This document shows, in pieces, positions 1 through 6,165 of a DNA stretch of 11,139 nucleotides. The first letter of the stretch is position 1, and each line of letters starts with the position of its first letter. A program made the translations under genes and the position numbers. The stretch is from Lachnospiraceae bacterium. GTDB taxonomy: Bacteria; Bacillota; Clostridia; Lachnospirales; Lachnospiraceae. The DNA lies in assembly GCA_020860745.1 (NCBI GenBank), contig JAJBTR010000111.1:876-12014 (forward strand), given 5' to 3'. The notes below the pieces were generated by a model, which saw only the letters and a list, made by a program, of their open reading frames with translations, was not told where the DNA came from and did no database searches.

Positions 1-213
1 CATCGGTCCCCCGGGTGCGACGGGTGCCGAGCCCCCCGCCCGCGCGGCCGGAACCGCGTAACTTGCTCTTGCACCCCACTCAGACCCTTCTGTCTCTGTG
101 GTTTCCATCTGTATCTCGCCCGCAGCAGCCCGGCCGGCCACCGGCGTAAACAGGAACATCAATGTGAGCATTATAGTCAGCATTCCGCACCGCCTGATCG
201 TTCTTTTCATCAT
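1..213 (-). CDS. Secreted protein of unknown function, N-terminal part only (runs off the left edge)
   Basis: An open frame starts at ATG 213 and stays open for 71 codons to the window edge, so the C-terminus is missing. A strong ribosome binding site (AAGGAGG) lies 12 bases upstream of a doubled ATG; either Met could be used. The first 30 residues form a classical Sec signal peptide: a basic start (MMKRTIRRCG), a hydrophobic core (MLTIMLTLMFLFTPVAG) and a likely signal peptidase I site after the Ala run (RAAA, then GEIQ). The mature part starts acidic and Thr/Glu-rich, then becomes rich in Gly, Ala and Pro from about residue 52, which looks like a linker. This stretch is much richer in G+C than the rest of the window. 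No catalytic or binding domain is visible in what remains, so no function is assigned. It is exported and may be cell-wall attached or released. It has its own promoter and a long leader. Confidence 0.75.
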   Translation of the reverse strand, partial: MMKRTIRRCGMLTIMLTLMFLFTPVAGRAAAGEIQMETTETEGSEWGARASYAVPAARAGGSAPVAPGGPM

Positions 214-299
214 AATGGTCTCCTTTCCTCCTTAAGAATCATCTGCAGCATTCTCCGGCATCCGCAATAAATACTTACCTTTCCCGGAAAATAATTGAA

Positions 300-346
300 G
301 CGACAAAGGGGGGTTGTTTTTGCACTCCCCCAAGTCGCAAATACAA
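300..346 (-). promoter_or_regulatory. Structured 5' leader element (two competing stems or a pseudoknot)
   Basis: Within the leader of the secreted-protein gene, two pairings can be drawn on the minus strand. One joins GCGAC (338-334) with GTCGC (304-300) and GGGGG (331-327) with CCCCC (within 313-308). The other joins TTGTATTTGC (346-337) with GCAAAAACAA (323-314), nine of ten pairs. They share only two bases (337-338), so they are either alternatives or, with the G5/C5 pairing in the loop, an H-type pseudoknot. The rest of the gene-free stretch 214-299 and 347-388 holds only the ribosome binding site and a weak AGAAT/ATTCT hairpin near it. I could not match this to a known riboswitch class. 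Confidence 0.4.
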
Positions 347-388
347 ATGCCGGTATTCGATTTTCAATCTTTTGTCTCCCGTCTGATT

Positions 389-417
389 ATTATACCTCTT
401 CAGTCACAAAATGACCA
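389..417 (-). promoter_or_regulatory. Probable sigma-A promoter of the secreted-protein gene
   Basis: On the minus strand a perfect -10 box TATAAT (394-389) follows a 17-base spacer and a partial -35 box TGGTCA (417-412, 4 of 6 matches). Transcription would start near 382, giving a leader of about 170 bases before the ATG at 213. The promoter begins directly after the T-tract of the terminator of the gene upstream, so the two genes are likely separate units. Confidence 0.55.
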
Positions 418-418
418 G

Positions 419-470
419 AAAAAAAAATAACGGCGACCATGTCTGTTCAGACATCAGGCGCCGTCATTTT
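419..470 (-). terminator. Rho-independent terminator of the Ala/Lys-rich protein gene
   Basis: On the minus strand, about 10 bases after the stop codon, an outer stem (CGCCGT with ACGGCG, 464-459 and 435-430) and an inner stem (ATGTCT with AGACAT) form a long hairpin. It is followed by TTA and a run of nine T (427-419). This is a textbook terminator for the 480-992 gene. Confidence 0.85.
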
Positions 471-479
471 TCTCCGGTT

Positions 480-992
480 TCAGAAATTCACTCTTCCGGT
501 ATACTGGTCGTTGATCACGTAGTAAGCCGCCTTATCTTCCGGCTTGATGTAAAGCGCAATGCTCTTAACCGTCACAGCATCCTCTGTCGCAGCAAACTGC
601 GCCAGCGCTCTCTCTGTAAGCTCCTCCTCGCTGATCTCCTCGCCCATATACTGGACCACCACACTCTTCGCCGGCTTTCTCGTGTACTTGCGCTTCGTGG
701 TCTCAGCAGTCTCTTTCACCGCTTTCTTTGTGGAAGCCACCGCTTTTTCCGCTGTTGCTTTCGTGGTGGTCGCCGCATTCTTCGCAGCTTTCTTTGTCTT
801 TGTCGCGGTCTTCGCGGTCGCATCCTTCGCTGCGGTCGCGGCCGCCTCGGCATTCTTCTTCATAGCCTCTTTCGCGGCTTCCTTAACCTTTGCGTTCGCT
901 GCTTTCGCCTCCGCTTTTTTCGTCTCTGCTGTTACAACCTCTTCATTCGTAATGGTTGTATCTACAGTCTCGCCAGTTTTTTTCGCTGCCAT
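480..992 (-). CDS. Histone-H1-like Ala/Lys-rich protein with a DUF6465-like C-terminal domain
   Basis: A protein of 170 residues. Residues 1-108 are low complexity, dominated by Ala, Lys, Thr and Glu, with KKA/TKK steps reminiscent of histone H1 tails and bacterial H1-like proteins, ending in a basic patch RKYTRKPAK. Residues 109-170 look like a small folded domain (VVVQYMGEEISEEEL ... ALYIKPEDKAAYYVIND) that I recognise as DUF6465-like, a family of unknown function seen in Lachnospiraceae. The start is ATG 992, with AGGAGG eight bases upstream. A longer frame opening at 1061 is rejected because that ATG overlaps the -10 box. The gene is monocistronic, with its own promoter and terminator, which suggests substantial expression. 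Binding to DNA or RNA is an inference from composition only. An alternative is a cytoplasmic scaffold or surface-related role; no signal peptide is present. Confidence 0.85.
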   Translation of the reverse strand: MAAKKTGETVDTTITNEEVVTAETKKAEAKAANAKVKEAAKEAMKKNAEAAATAAKDATAKTATKTKKAAKNAATTTKATAEKAVASTKKAVKETAETTKRKYTRKPAKSVVVQYMGEEISEEELTERALAQFAATEDAVTVKSIALYIKPEDKAAYYVINDQYTGRVNF

Positions 993-1059
993 GATAAAAT
1001 CCTCCTTATAAAATATATATGTAAAAATTGACCGGACCCAAAGCCCCTCAATCCCACGC

Positions 1060-1088
1060 ATTTTACATCAAACTTTTCGGGATGTCAA
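1060..1088 (-). promoter_or_regulatory. Strong sigma-A promoter of the Ala/Lys-rich protein gene
   Basis: On the minus strand, TTGACA (1088-1083, perfect -35), a spacer of exactly 17 bases, then TAAAAT (1065-1060, 5 of 6 matches for -10). Transcription should start near 1053, leaving a leader of about 60 bases before ATG 992. The quality of the match predicts a well-expressed gene. Confidence 0.8.
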
Positions 1089-1217
1089 CTCATACAGATT
1101 CTCTCCTCTCTCTATCAAAGAAATTTTGCACAAAACAAAAACAGATTTTTCAAAAAACACGCTTTTGTTCTGTTTAATTTTACCCCTGCCCGGGATTTCC
1201 ATGCATTTTTTCCAACT

Positions 1218-1227
1218 TTGTGCACAA
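1218..1227. promoter_or_regulatory. Perfect 10-bp palindrome, candidate operator upstream of ctfA
   Basis: TTGTGCACAA is self-complementary. It lies about 28 bases upstream of the ctfA -10 box, where an activator or redox repressor could act. It shares the TTGT...ACAA ends of Rex-type sites but is shorter than the usual 18-base Rex operator, so the regulator cannot be named from sequence alone. The rest of the gene-free stretch 1089-1217 is A/T-rich with no other clear signal. Confidence 0.3.
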
Positions 1228-1251
1228 TTTTTCTGGATTTTACGGATTTTG

Positions 1252-1261
1252 ATGCTATAAT
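1252..1261 (+). promoter_or_regulatory. Extended -10 promoter of ctfAB
   Basis: A perfect TATAAT (1256-1261) is preceded by TG one base upstream (TGCTATAAT), the extended -10 form that compensates for a poor -35; no good -35 is seen at 16-18 bases. Transcription should start near 1268. The leader of about 64 bases contains a seven-pair hairpin, TGGGAAA (1273-1279) with TTTCCCA (1287-1293), ahead of the ribosome binding site AGGAGGG (1319-1325). Confidence 0.65.
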
Positions 1262-1331
1262 AGAGGCATGTCTGGGAAAGGTATCGTTTCCCATGGCACT
1301 TACACTATTATTCATCATAGGAGGGAAAGAA

Positions 1332-2009
1332 ATGGCTAAGACAAAAGTTATTTCTGCGAAAGAAGCAGGCGCGCTTGTAAAAGACGGTGATACCGTACTG
1401 ATCGGCGGCTTCATGACAAACGGAACCGCTAAATCGATCGTAAATGAAGTTACAGCAAAAGATCTGACTGTTGTCTGCAACGACGCCGGATTCCAGAACG
1501 AGGGTACCGGCAGACTTCTGGCAAACCACCAGGTTAAGAGACTGATCGCGACTCATGTTGGTCTGAACAAAGAGTGCGGCCAGCAGTACAACGAGGGCAT
1601 CCTCGACCTGAAGCTCCAGCCCCAGGGCACACTGGCGGAGCAGATCCGTGCAGGCGGAGCAGGCCTTGGCGGATTCCTCACACCCACCGGCATCGGCACC
1701 ATCGTTGCCGACAGTTCTTCACCGACCACGCTCGAAGGCAAGCAGGTTGTCGAGCTGGACGGCAAAGAGTATCTGCTGGAGAAAGCGATCCGCGGCAATG
1801 TTGCAATCATCCAGGGCTACGTCGCTGATGAGTCCGGCAACATCCGTTACAAAGGCTCCACACGTAACTTCAATATTCCGATGGCATCCGCAGCGGATAT
1901 TGTTATCGTAGAAGTTGAGAAGATCGTTCCGGCCGGCGAGATCGGTCCGAACTATGTTGAGACTCCTCACATCTTCGTTGATTACTTAGTCGTAAAGGAG
2001 GAAGCATAA
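1332..2009 (+). CDS. ctfA: CoA-transferase subunit A (acetate/butyrate-acetoacetate type, AtoD/CtfA family)
   Basis: The protein has 225 residues, the usual length for the A subunit of class I 3-oxoacid CoA-transferases. Family signatures are visible: [11 protein letters not shown] near residue 22, a [16 protein letters not shown] stretch near 49, and [19 protein letters not shown] near 100, which closely matches clostridial CtfA. The enzyme is a cytoplasmic A/B heteromer that moves CoA between an acyl-CoA and a short-chain carboxylate such as acetate, butyrate or acetoacetate. The true substrate cannot be read from sequence. The start ATG 1332 has AGGAGGG six bases upstream; a longer frame beginning at 1218 would run through the promoter and is rejected. 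The B subunit follows after one base. No thiolase, crotonase or acetoacetate decarboxylase gene is adjacent, so the pathway partner is elsewhere. Confidence 0.93.
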   Translation: MAKTKVISAKEAGALVKDGDTVLIGGFMTNGTAKSIVNEVTAKDLTVVCNDAGFQNEGTGRLLANHQVKRLIATHVGLNKECGQQYNEGILDLKLQPQGTLAEQIRAGGAGLGGFLTPTGIGTIVADSSSPTTLEGKQVVELDGKEYLLEKAIRGNVAIIQGYVADESGNIRYKGSTRNFNIPMASAADIVIVEVEKIVPAGEIGPNYVETPHIFVDYLVVKEEA

Positions 2010-2010
2010 G

Positions 2011-2667
2011 ATGGAAAGAAGCGAGATTAAACCCTTCATCGCAAAACGTGTTGCGAAAGAGATTCATGACGGTGATGTTGTAAACCTTGGTATCGGTCTT
2101 CCCACAATGGTACCCGATTATGTAGATCCCGACATCAAAATTACTTTGCAGTCCGAGAACGGATTCATCGGCCTCGCAGCGGTAGACCCGGATGCAGACG
2201 ACGCCGCTTACACGGTAAACGCAGGCGGACAGCCGGCCGGCATCGAGAAGGACGGCATGTTCTTTGATTCCTGCACATCTTTCGGCATCATCCGGGGCGG
2301 TCATGTGGACGCTACCGTACTTGGTTCCCTCCAGGTAGATGAGAAAGGCGATATCGCGAACTGGATTATCCCCGGCAAGATGGTTCCCGGCATGGGCGGC
2401 GCAATGGACCTGGTTGTGGGCGCAAAGAAAGTTATCGTTGCCATGGAGCACACCCAGAAAGGCGCACCGAAGATCCTGAAAGAGTGCACACTCCCCCTGA
2501 CCGCAAAGGGACAGGTCAACCTCATCGTCACCGAGATGGGCGTGATGGAAGTGACTCCGGAAGGTCTTGTACTGACCGAGTACAACCCTGAGTTCACCGT
2601 GGAAGAGATTCAGGCTGCTACAGAGGCTACCCTGATCGTATCCCCGGATCTGAAGTCCATGATCTAA
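2011..2667 (+). CDS. ctfB: CoA-transferase subunit B (AtoA/CtfB family)
   Basis: A complete 218-residue B subunit. It carries the catalytic glutamate of class I CoA-transferases in the motif QSENG (Glu49), which forms the glutamyl-CoA thioester. Also present are the Gly-rich GIGLPTMV near residue 27, [17 protein letters not shown] near 89, and [14 protein letters not shown] near 122, all typical of clostridial CtfB. It starts one base after the ctfA stop, and its ribosome binding site (AAGGAGG) lies inside the end of ctfA, so the two are translationally coupled and should be made in equal amounts. A terminator follows about 30 bases after the stop. The role is short-chain fatty acid and acyl-CoA exchange during fermentation. 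The acid specificity is uncertain. Confidence 0.93.
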   Translation: MERSEIKPFIAKRVAKEIHDGDVVNLGIGLPTMVPDYVDPDIKITLQSENGFIGLAAVDPDADDAAYTVNAGGQPAGIEKDGMFFDSCTSFGIIRGGHVDATVLGSLQVDEKGDIANWIIPGKMVPGMGGAMDLVVGAKKVIVAMEHTQKGAPKILKECTLPLTAKGQVNLIVTEMGVMEVTPEGLVLTEYNPEFTVEEIQAATEATLIVSPDLKSMI

Positions 2668-2700
2668 AACATCCGTTTTACAGGAAAATACGCTTAATAA

Positions 2701-2732
2701 AAATTTCCCGGCATGCAGCCGGGAAATTTTTT
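2701..2732. terminator. Bidirectional rho-independent terminator between ctfB and aspS
   Basis: A perfect 12-pair stem, AAATTTCCCGGC with GCCGGGAAATTT, closes a five-base loop. On the plus strand it ends in T6 after ctfB. On the minus strand it ends in TTTTT after aspS. It therefore serves both converging operons. Confidence 0.9.
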
Positions 2733-2755
2733 ATTTCGATACATCTTCAAATCAT

Positions 2756-4552
2756 TTATTCCGTCTCATCCGTCGCACAAACAGACAATCCCAGCTCCCG
2801 CAGCTGCTTCTCATCCACCGTGTTCGGCGCATCTGTCATCAGGCAGGAAGCGTCTTTCATCTTCGGGAAGGCGATGACATCACGGATGGACTCCGCCTGC
2901 ACCATAAGCATCACCATACGGTCTAATCCGTAAGCCAGTCCCGCATGAGGCGGTACACCATATTTGAAAGCTTCCAGCAGGAAACCAAACTGACTCCACG
3001 CCTGTTCCTGGGTAAAACCCAGCACCTCGAACATTTTTTCCTGAATATCGTTCTGATGGATACGGACGGAACCGCCGCCCATCTCCGCACCGTTTAAGAC
3101 AATATCATACGCTTTCGCGCGGACCGCGCCCGGATCGGAATCAATCTTATCCCAGTCCTCCTCCATCGGCATGGTAAACGGATGATGCATGGCCTTAAAA
3201 CGCTCCTCCTCGTCAGACCACTCCAGTAGAGGAAACTCTGTCACCCAGAGGAAATTAAACTTCTTCGGATCCATCAGCCCCAGTTCTTTGCCCATATGAA
3301 GGCGCAGCGCACCCAGCACATCCCAGACTACTTTATTTTTATCCGCGGCAAACAAAAGCAGATCTCCGCTCTTGCCTCCCATGGCATCAATCAGCTTCTG
3401 CAGGCCTTCCTCCGTGAAAAACTTTGAAAAAGAGGATTTGACGCTTCCATCACTCTTACACTGAATGTAGGCAAGTCCCTTCGCGCCATAGGTCTTCGCC
3501 AGCTCCACCAGCTTATCCACCTGCTTCCGGCCGAGATCTCCTTTGCCAGGCACGCAGATGCCGCGGACACTCCCGCCGTTCTCCAGCGCATTGGAGAAGA
3601 CGGCAAACTCACAGCCCCGCACCACGTCAGATACATCAATCAGCTCCATGCCGAACCGTGTATCCGGCTTATCGGAGCCGTAGCGGTCCATCGCCTCCTG
3701 CCAGGTCATCCGCGGAATCGGAAGCTGCACGTCCACACCGATGGCCTCCTTAAATACATACTGAAGCAGGCGCTCATTCACATCGATCACATCATCCACA
3801 TCCACAAAGGCCAGCTCCATATCCGCCTGAGTAAACTCCGGCTGACGGTCTGCCCTCAGATCCTCATCGCGGAAGCATCGGGCAATCTGGAAATACCGGT
3901 CATAGCCGGAGCACATCAGCAGCTGCTTAAACAGCTGCGGCGACTGGGGCAATGCATAAAAATTGCCCGGGTGTACGCGGCTGGGCACCAGGTAATCCCT
4001 CGCTCCCTCCGGCGTAGACTTTGTCAGCATCGGCGTCTCAATCTCCAGAAATCCTTCCTTCGCCATAAACTCCCGGAGCAGATAAGCCACCTTGCTGCGC
4101 AGCATCAGGTTGCGCTGGATATCCGGGCGGCGCAAATCGAGATAACGGTATTTTAAGCGCACCTCATCTCGCGTCTGCGAGTTCTCCTCAATCTGAAACG
4201 GCGGCGTCTCGGACTCCGACAGAATGCGCAGGGACTCTGCGATCACCTCGATGTCACCTGTCTTTAAATTCTCATTGACGGCCGCAGAGCGCTTCTGCAC
4301 AACACCCTCCACCGCGATAACAAACTCGTTGCGCAGCGTGCCCGCCTTCGCGAATCCCTCCGCGCCCACGCTTGTCTCATCAAACACAATCTGAAGCAAA
4401 CCGGAACGGTCTCTCAGATCCACAAAGATCAGACTGCCGAGATTTCTTCTTCTCTGCACCCAGCCCATCACAGTCACTTTCTCACTGATATTTGCTGCAG
4501 ATAATTCTGTACATCTGTGGGACCGTTTCAGTCCCCTCATCGATTCTGCCAT
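2756..4552 (-). CDS. aspS: Aspartate--tRNA ligase
   Basis: A complete 598-residue class IIb enzyme of the bacterial type, charging tRNA with aspartate in the cytoplasm. In order: an N-terminal OB-fold anticodon-binding domain (about 12-115, GWVQRRRNLGSLIFVDLRD), the catalytic core starting near 130 (RLKYRYLDLRRP), motif 2 (FRDEDLRADRQPEFTQ, 227-242, with Arg228), the bacterial GAD insertion (about 300-430), and motif 3 (GLAYGLDRMVML, Arg545). Start ATG 4552 has AAGGAGA seven bases upstream. It carries a short extra N-terminus before the usual KRSHRC start, and Met5 is a possible alternative. The first 16 bases overlap the 3' end of hisS, so the two are co-transcribed and translationally coupled. 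Whether it is discriminating or also mischarges tRNA-Asn cannot be settled here. Confidence 0.97.
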   Translation of the reverse strand: MAESMRGLKRSHRCTELSAANISEKVTVMGWVQRRRNLGSLIFVDLRDRSGLLQIVFDETSVGAEGFAKAGTLRNEFVIAVEGVVQKRSAAVNENLKTGDIEVIAESLRILSESETPPFQIEENSQTRDEVRLKYRYLDLRRPDIQRNLMLRSKVAYLLREFMAKEGFLEIETPMLTKSTPEGARDYLVPSRVHPGNFYALPQSPQLFKQLLMCSGYDRYFQIARCFRDEDLRADRQPEFTQADMELAFVDVDDVIDVNERLLQYVFKEAIGVDVQLPIPRMTWQEAMDRYGSDKPDTRFGMELIDVSDVVRGCEFAVFSNALENGGSVRGICVPGKGDLGRKQVDKLVELAKTYGAKGLAYIQCKSDGSVKSSFSKFFTEEGLQKLIDAMGGKSGDLLLFAADKNKVVWDVLGALRLHMGKELGLMDPKKFNFLWVTEFPLLEWSDEEERFKAMHHPFTMPMEEDWDKIDSDPGAVRAKAYDIVLNGAEMGGGSVRIHQNDIQEKMFEVLGFTQEQAWSQFGFLLEAFKYGVPPHAGLAYGLDRMVMLMVQAESIRDVIAFPKMKDASCLMTDAPNTVDEKQLRELGLSVCATDETE

Positions 4553-5832
4553 GGCAAATCTCCTTTCGTCTCCTTCTGGTCCAGTTTATTGTAAAATTCG
4601 AGGAAATTCGTATAACCCTCTTTTTCAAGCTGTTCTTTCTGGAACTTTTTATTTTTATTCATGCGGACCACCAGCACCTGTTCGCCGATACTCCGCGCAT
4701 TCTGAGCGCTTTTGATTACTTCTTTCAGCAGTTCGCCGGATAATCCCTTTTCCACCATGTAAACCGTCTTTACATGCTCATCCGGCACATGGAAACCGCT
4801 CTCCAGAAGCAGAAGAATAATCCGCTCAAAGCCGATGGAAAATCCACAGGCCGGCACTTCTCTGCCGGTAAAATTGCCCACCATCTTGTCATAACGGCCG
4901 CCGCCGCAGCAGCTTCCGCCGAATTCCGGCATATTAATCTCAAAAATCGTGCCGGTATAATAGGACATGCCACGCACCAGCGTCGGGTCAAAGACCAGTT
5001 CAAACTTTGCCGCTTTCGATGCGTTGACCGTCTGCGCAATCTCTTTCATGTTCTGCACAACAGACTCCTCCAGGAAATCTCCCAGCGCTTCCGCCAGATA
5101 AGAAAGACCGTCCTCCGCCTGTTCCACACCTTGAAAAAGAGAAAGATATTTCTCTGCGGACTCCTCGGAATATCCCTCCTTTGTCAGTTCCGCAGCCACG
5201 CCGTCCAGGCCGATCTTGTCCATCTTATCCAGGATGATAAAGACATTATCATACTCTCCCTCAGCAAATCCGCTGTAAGCCGCCATCGCCTTCAGAATAC
5301 GCCGCTCATTGATGCGGATCTCGAAATTCTGGAAACCGATCTTCCCCAGTGTGGTGGTCGTCGCCAGGATCAGTTCAATCTCCGCCAGGTTGGACGGTTC
5401 CCCCAGAATATCAATGTCGCACTGCATGAACTGGCGGTAACGCCCTCTCTGCGGCCGGTCCGCCCTCCAGACATTGCCCATCTGCAGCGCCTTAAAGGGA
5501 GACGGAAGATCATTCGCATGGTTTGCATAAAAGCGGCAGAGCGGAACGGTCAGATCGTAACGCATCCCGTAATCCACCAGATCCATCTCGCTCTCAGCGG
5601 CATCCAGCTTCAGCTTCTCGCCGCGCTTCATCACCTTAAAAATCAGCTTCTCATTCTCGCCGCCCTGTTTATTCGTCAGGTTGGAAATATCCTCCATACA
5701 GGGAGTCTCAATCGGTGTAAATCCAAAAGAACTGTATGTCTCCCTGATCACACGCTGCACATAATCCCGGACTTTCATCTCCTCCGGCAAAATATCTTTC
5801 ATTCCGTTGACCGGTTTTTTCTTTAATGTCAT
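4537..5832 (-). CDS. hisS: Histidine--tRNA ligase
   Basis: A complete 431-residue class II enzyme that charges tRNA-His. It shows the N-terminal motif 1 region (KPVNGMKDILPEEM, then FGFTPIETP), motif 2 (VWRADRPQRGRYRQFMQCD, about 121-139), the histidine-specific loop LVRGMSYYTG (285-294), the Gly-rich GGSCCGGGRYDKMV, and motif 3 (GFSIGFERI, 330-338). A C-terminal anticodon-binding domain follows from about 355; it ends in a short charged tail. Start ATG 5832 has GAGGAGG upstream. It is the first gene of the hisS-aspS operon, a pairing common in Firmicutes. The gene contains a T6 run near 5815 and is still open, which argues against general homopolymer errors in this assembly. Confidence 0.97.
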   Translation of the reverse strand: MTLKKKPVNGMKDILPEEMKVRDYVQRVIRETYSSFGFTPIETPCMEDISNLTNKQGGENEKLIFKVMKRGEKLKLDAAESEMDLVDYGMRYDLTVPLCRFYANHANDLPSPFKALQMGNVWRADRPQRGRYRQFMQCDIDILGEPSNLAEIELILATTTTLGKIGFQNFEIRINERRILKAMAAYSGFAEGEYDNVFIILDKMDKIGLDGVAAELTKEGYSEESAEKYLSLFQGVEQAEDGLSYLAEALGDFLEESVVQNMKEIAQTVNASKAAKFELVFDPTLVRGMSYYTGTIFEINMPEFGGSCCGGGRYDKMVGNFTGREVPACGFSIGFERIILLLLESGFHVPDEHVKTVYMVEKGLSGELLKEVIKSAQNARSIGEQVLVVRMNKNKKFQKEQLEKEGYTNFLEFYNKLDQKETKGDLPWQNR

Positions 5833-5937
5833 GATACATCCTCCTCTTCTTTATTTTTCATTTTTTATATGGGCAAACTCATTTACAGATGATGGTAAAA
5901 CCCTTCATTTACGACCATTTCACCCTGGCATCCTCTT

Positions 5938-5966
5938 ATTATACATAGATGTATTGCAAAATTCAA
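5938..5966 (-). promoter_or_regulatory. Promoter of the hisS-aspS operon
   Basis: On the minus strand, TTGAAT (5966-5961, 4 of 6 for -35), a 17-base spacer, and a perfect TATAAT (5943-5938). The start of transcription would be near 5931, giving a leader of about 98 bases. That leader is too short for a T-box, and no specifier or T-box sequence is seen. Confidence 0.65.
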
Positions 5967-6037
5967 CGTCAATCCTTATCGTGATATTACATCCACAGTA
6001 ACGGCTGGCATTTTCTGCAAAATATGTACTATTTCTA

Positions 6038-6165
6038 CAGTTTCTGTGATTTCGTCCGTAGATTCCGTCTCGCTTTACGAACCATCTGCCCGCTCTCTGC
6101 CGTTTCGTCCGTGAATCTTATCTCGTCCTACGGACTGTTGCCTCAGTTTCCGCAGTTTCGTCTGC
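6038..6165 (-). repeat. Degenerate 22-bp motif, three copies with an exact 53-bp period, across the hemZ 3' end
   Basis: Copies lie at 6038-6059, 6091-6112 and 6144-6165, each starting 53 bases after the last. All contain TTTCGTC on the plus strand (ACGGACGAAA on the minus strand in two of them). Pairwise identity for the two pairs I compared is about 16 of 22. The rightmost copy is coding (ADETAET near the HemZ C-terminus) and the others lie downstream of the stop. An inverted pair, GTCCGTAG (6054-6061) and CTACGGAC (6128-6135), is also present. No convincing terminator for hemZ is seen in 5967-6117. Confidence 0.4.

Noticed and set aside
314..321. A possible terminator from the leader hairpin at 300-338
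   Set aside because: The bases following it on the minus strand (TTCAATTATTTTCC) are not a proper T-tract, so intrinsic termination is not well supported.
559..1011. A Val/Ala/Phe-rich frame opposite the Ala/Lys-rich gene, looking like a membrane protein
   Set aside because: It is the reverse reading of GCN/AAR-rich codons, which always gives hydrophobic residues. The minus-strand gene has a promoter, ribosome binding site and terminator; this frame has none.
993..1061. Longer N-terminus for the Ala/Lys-rich protein, starting at ATG 1061
   Set aside because: That ATG overlaps the -10 box TAAAAT (1065-1060), so it would not be in the transcript. ATG 992 has an ideal ribosome binding site.
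1218..1331. Longer N-terminus for ctfA, starting at 1218
   Set aside because: It would include the promoter and lacks a ribosome binding site. The start at 1332 fits the family length.
4774..5826. A long open frame (350 residues) on the plus strand opposite hisS
   Set aside because: It mirrors the codon pattern of hisS, has no ribosome binding site, and its protein (rich in His, Arg, Leu) matches nothing. hisS is fully convincing on the other strand.
5833..5966. Possible T-box riboswitch ahead of hisS-aspS
   Set aside because: Such operons in Firmicutes often have one, but the leader here is only about 98 bases and shows no specifier hairpin, T-box motif or terminator.
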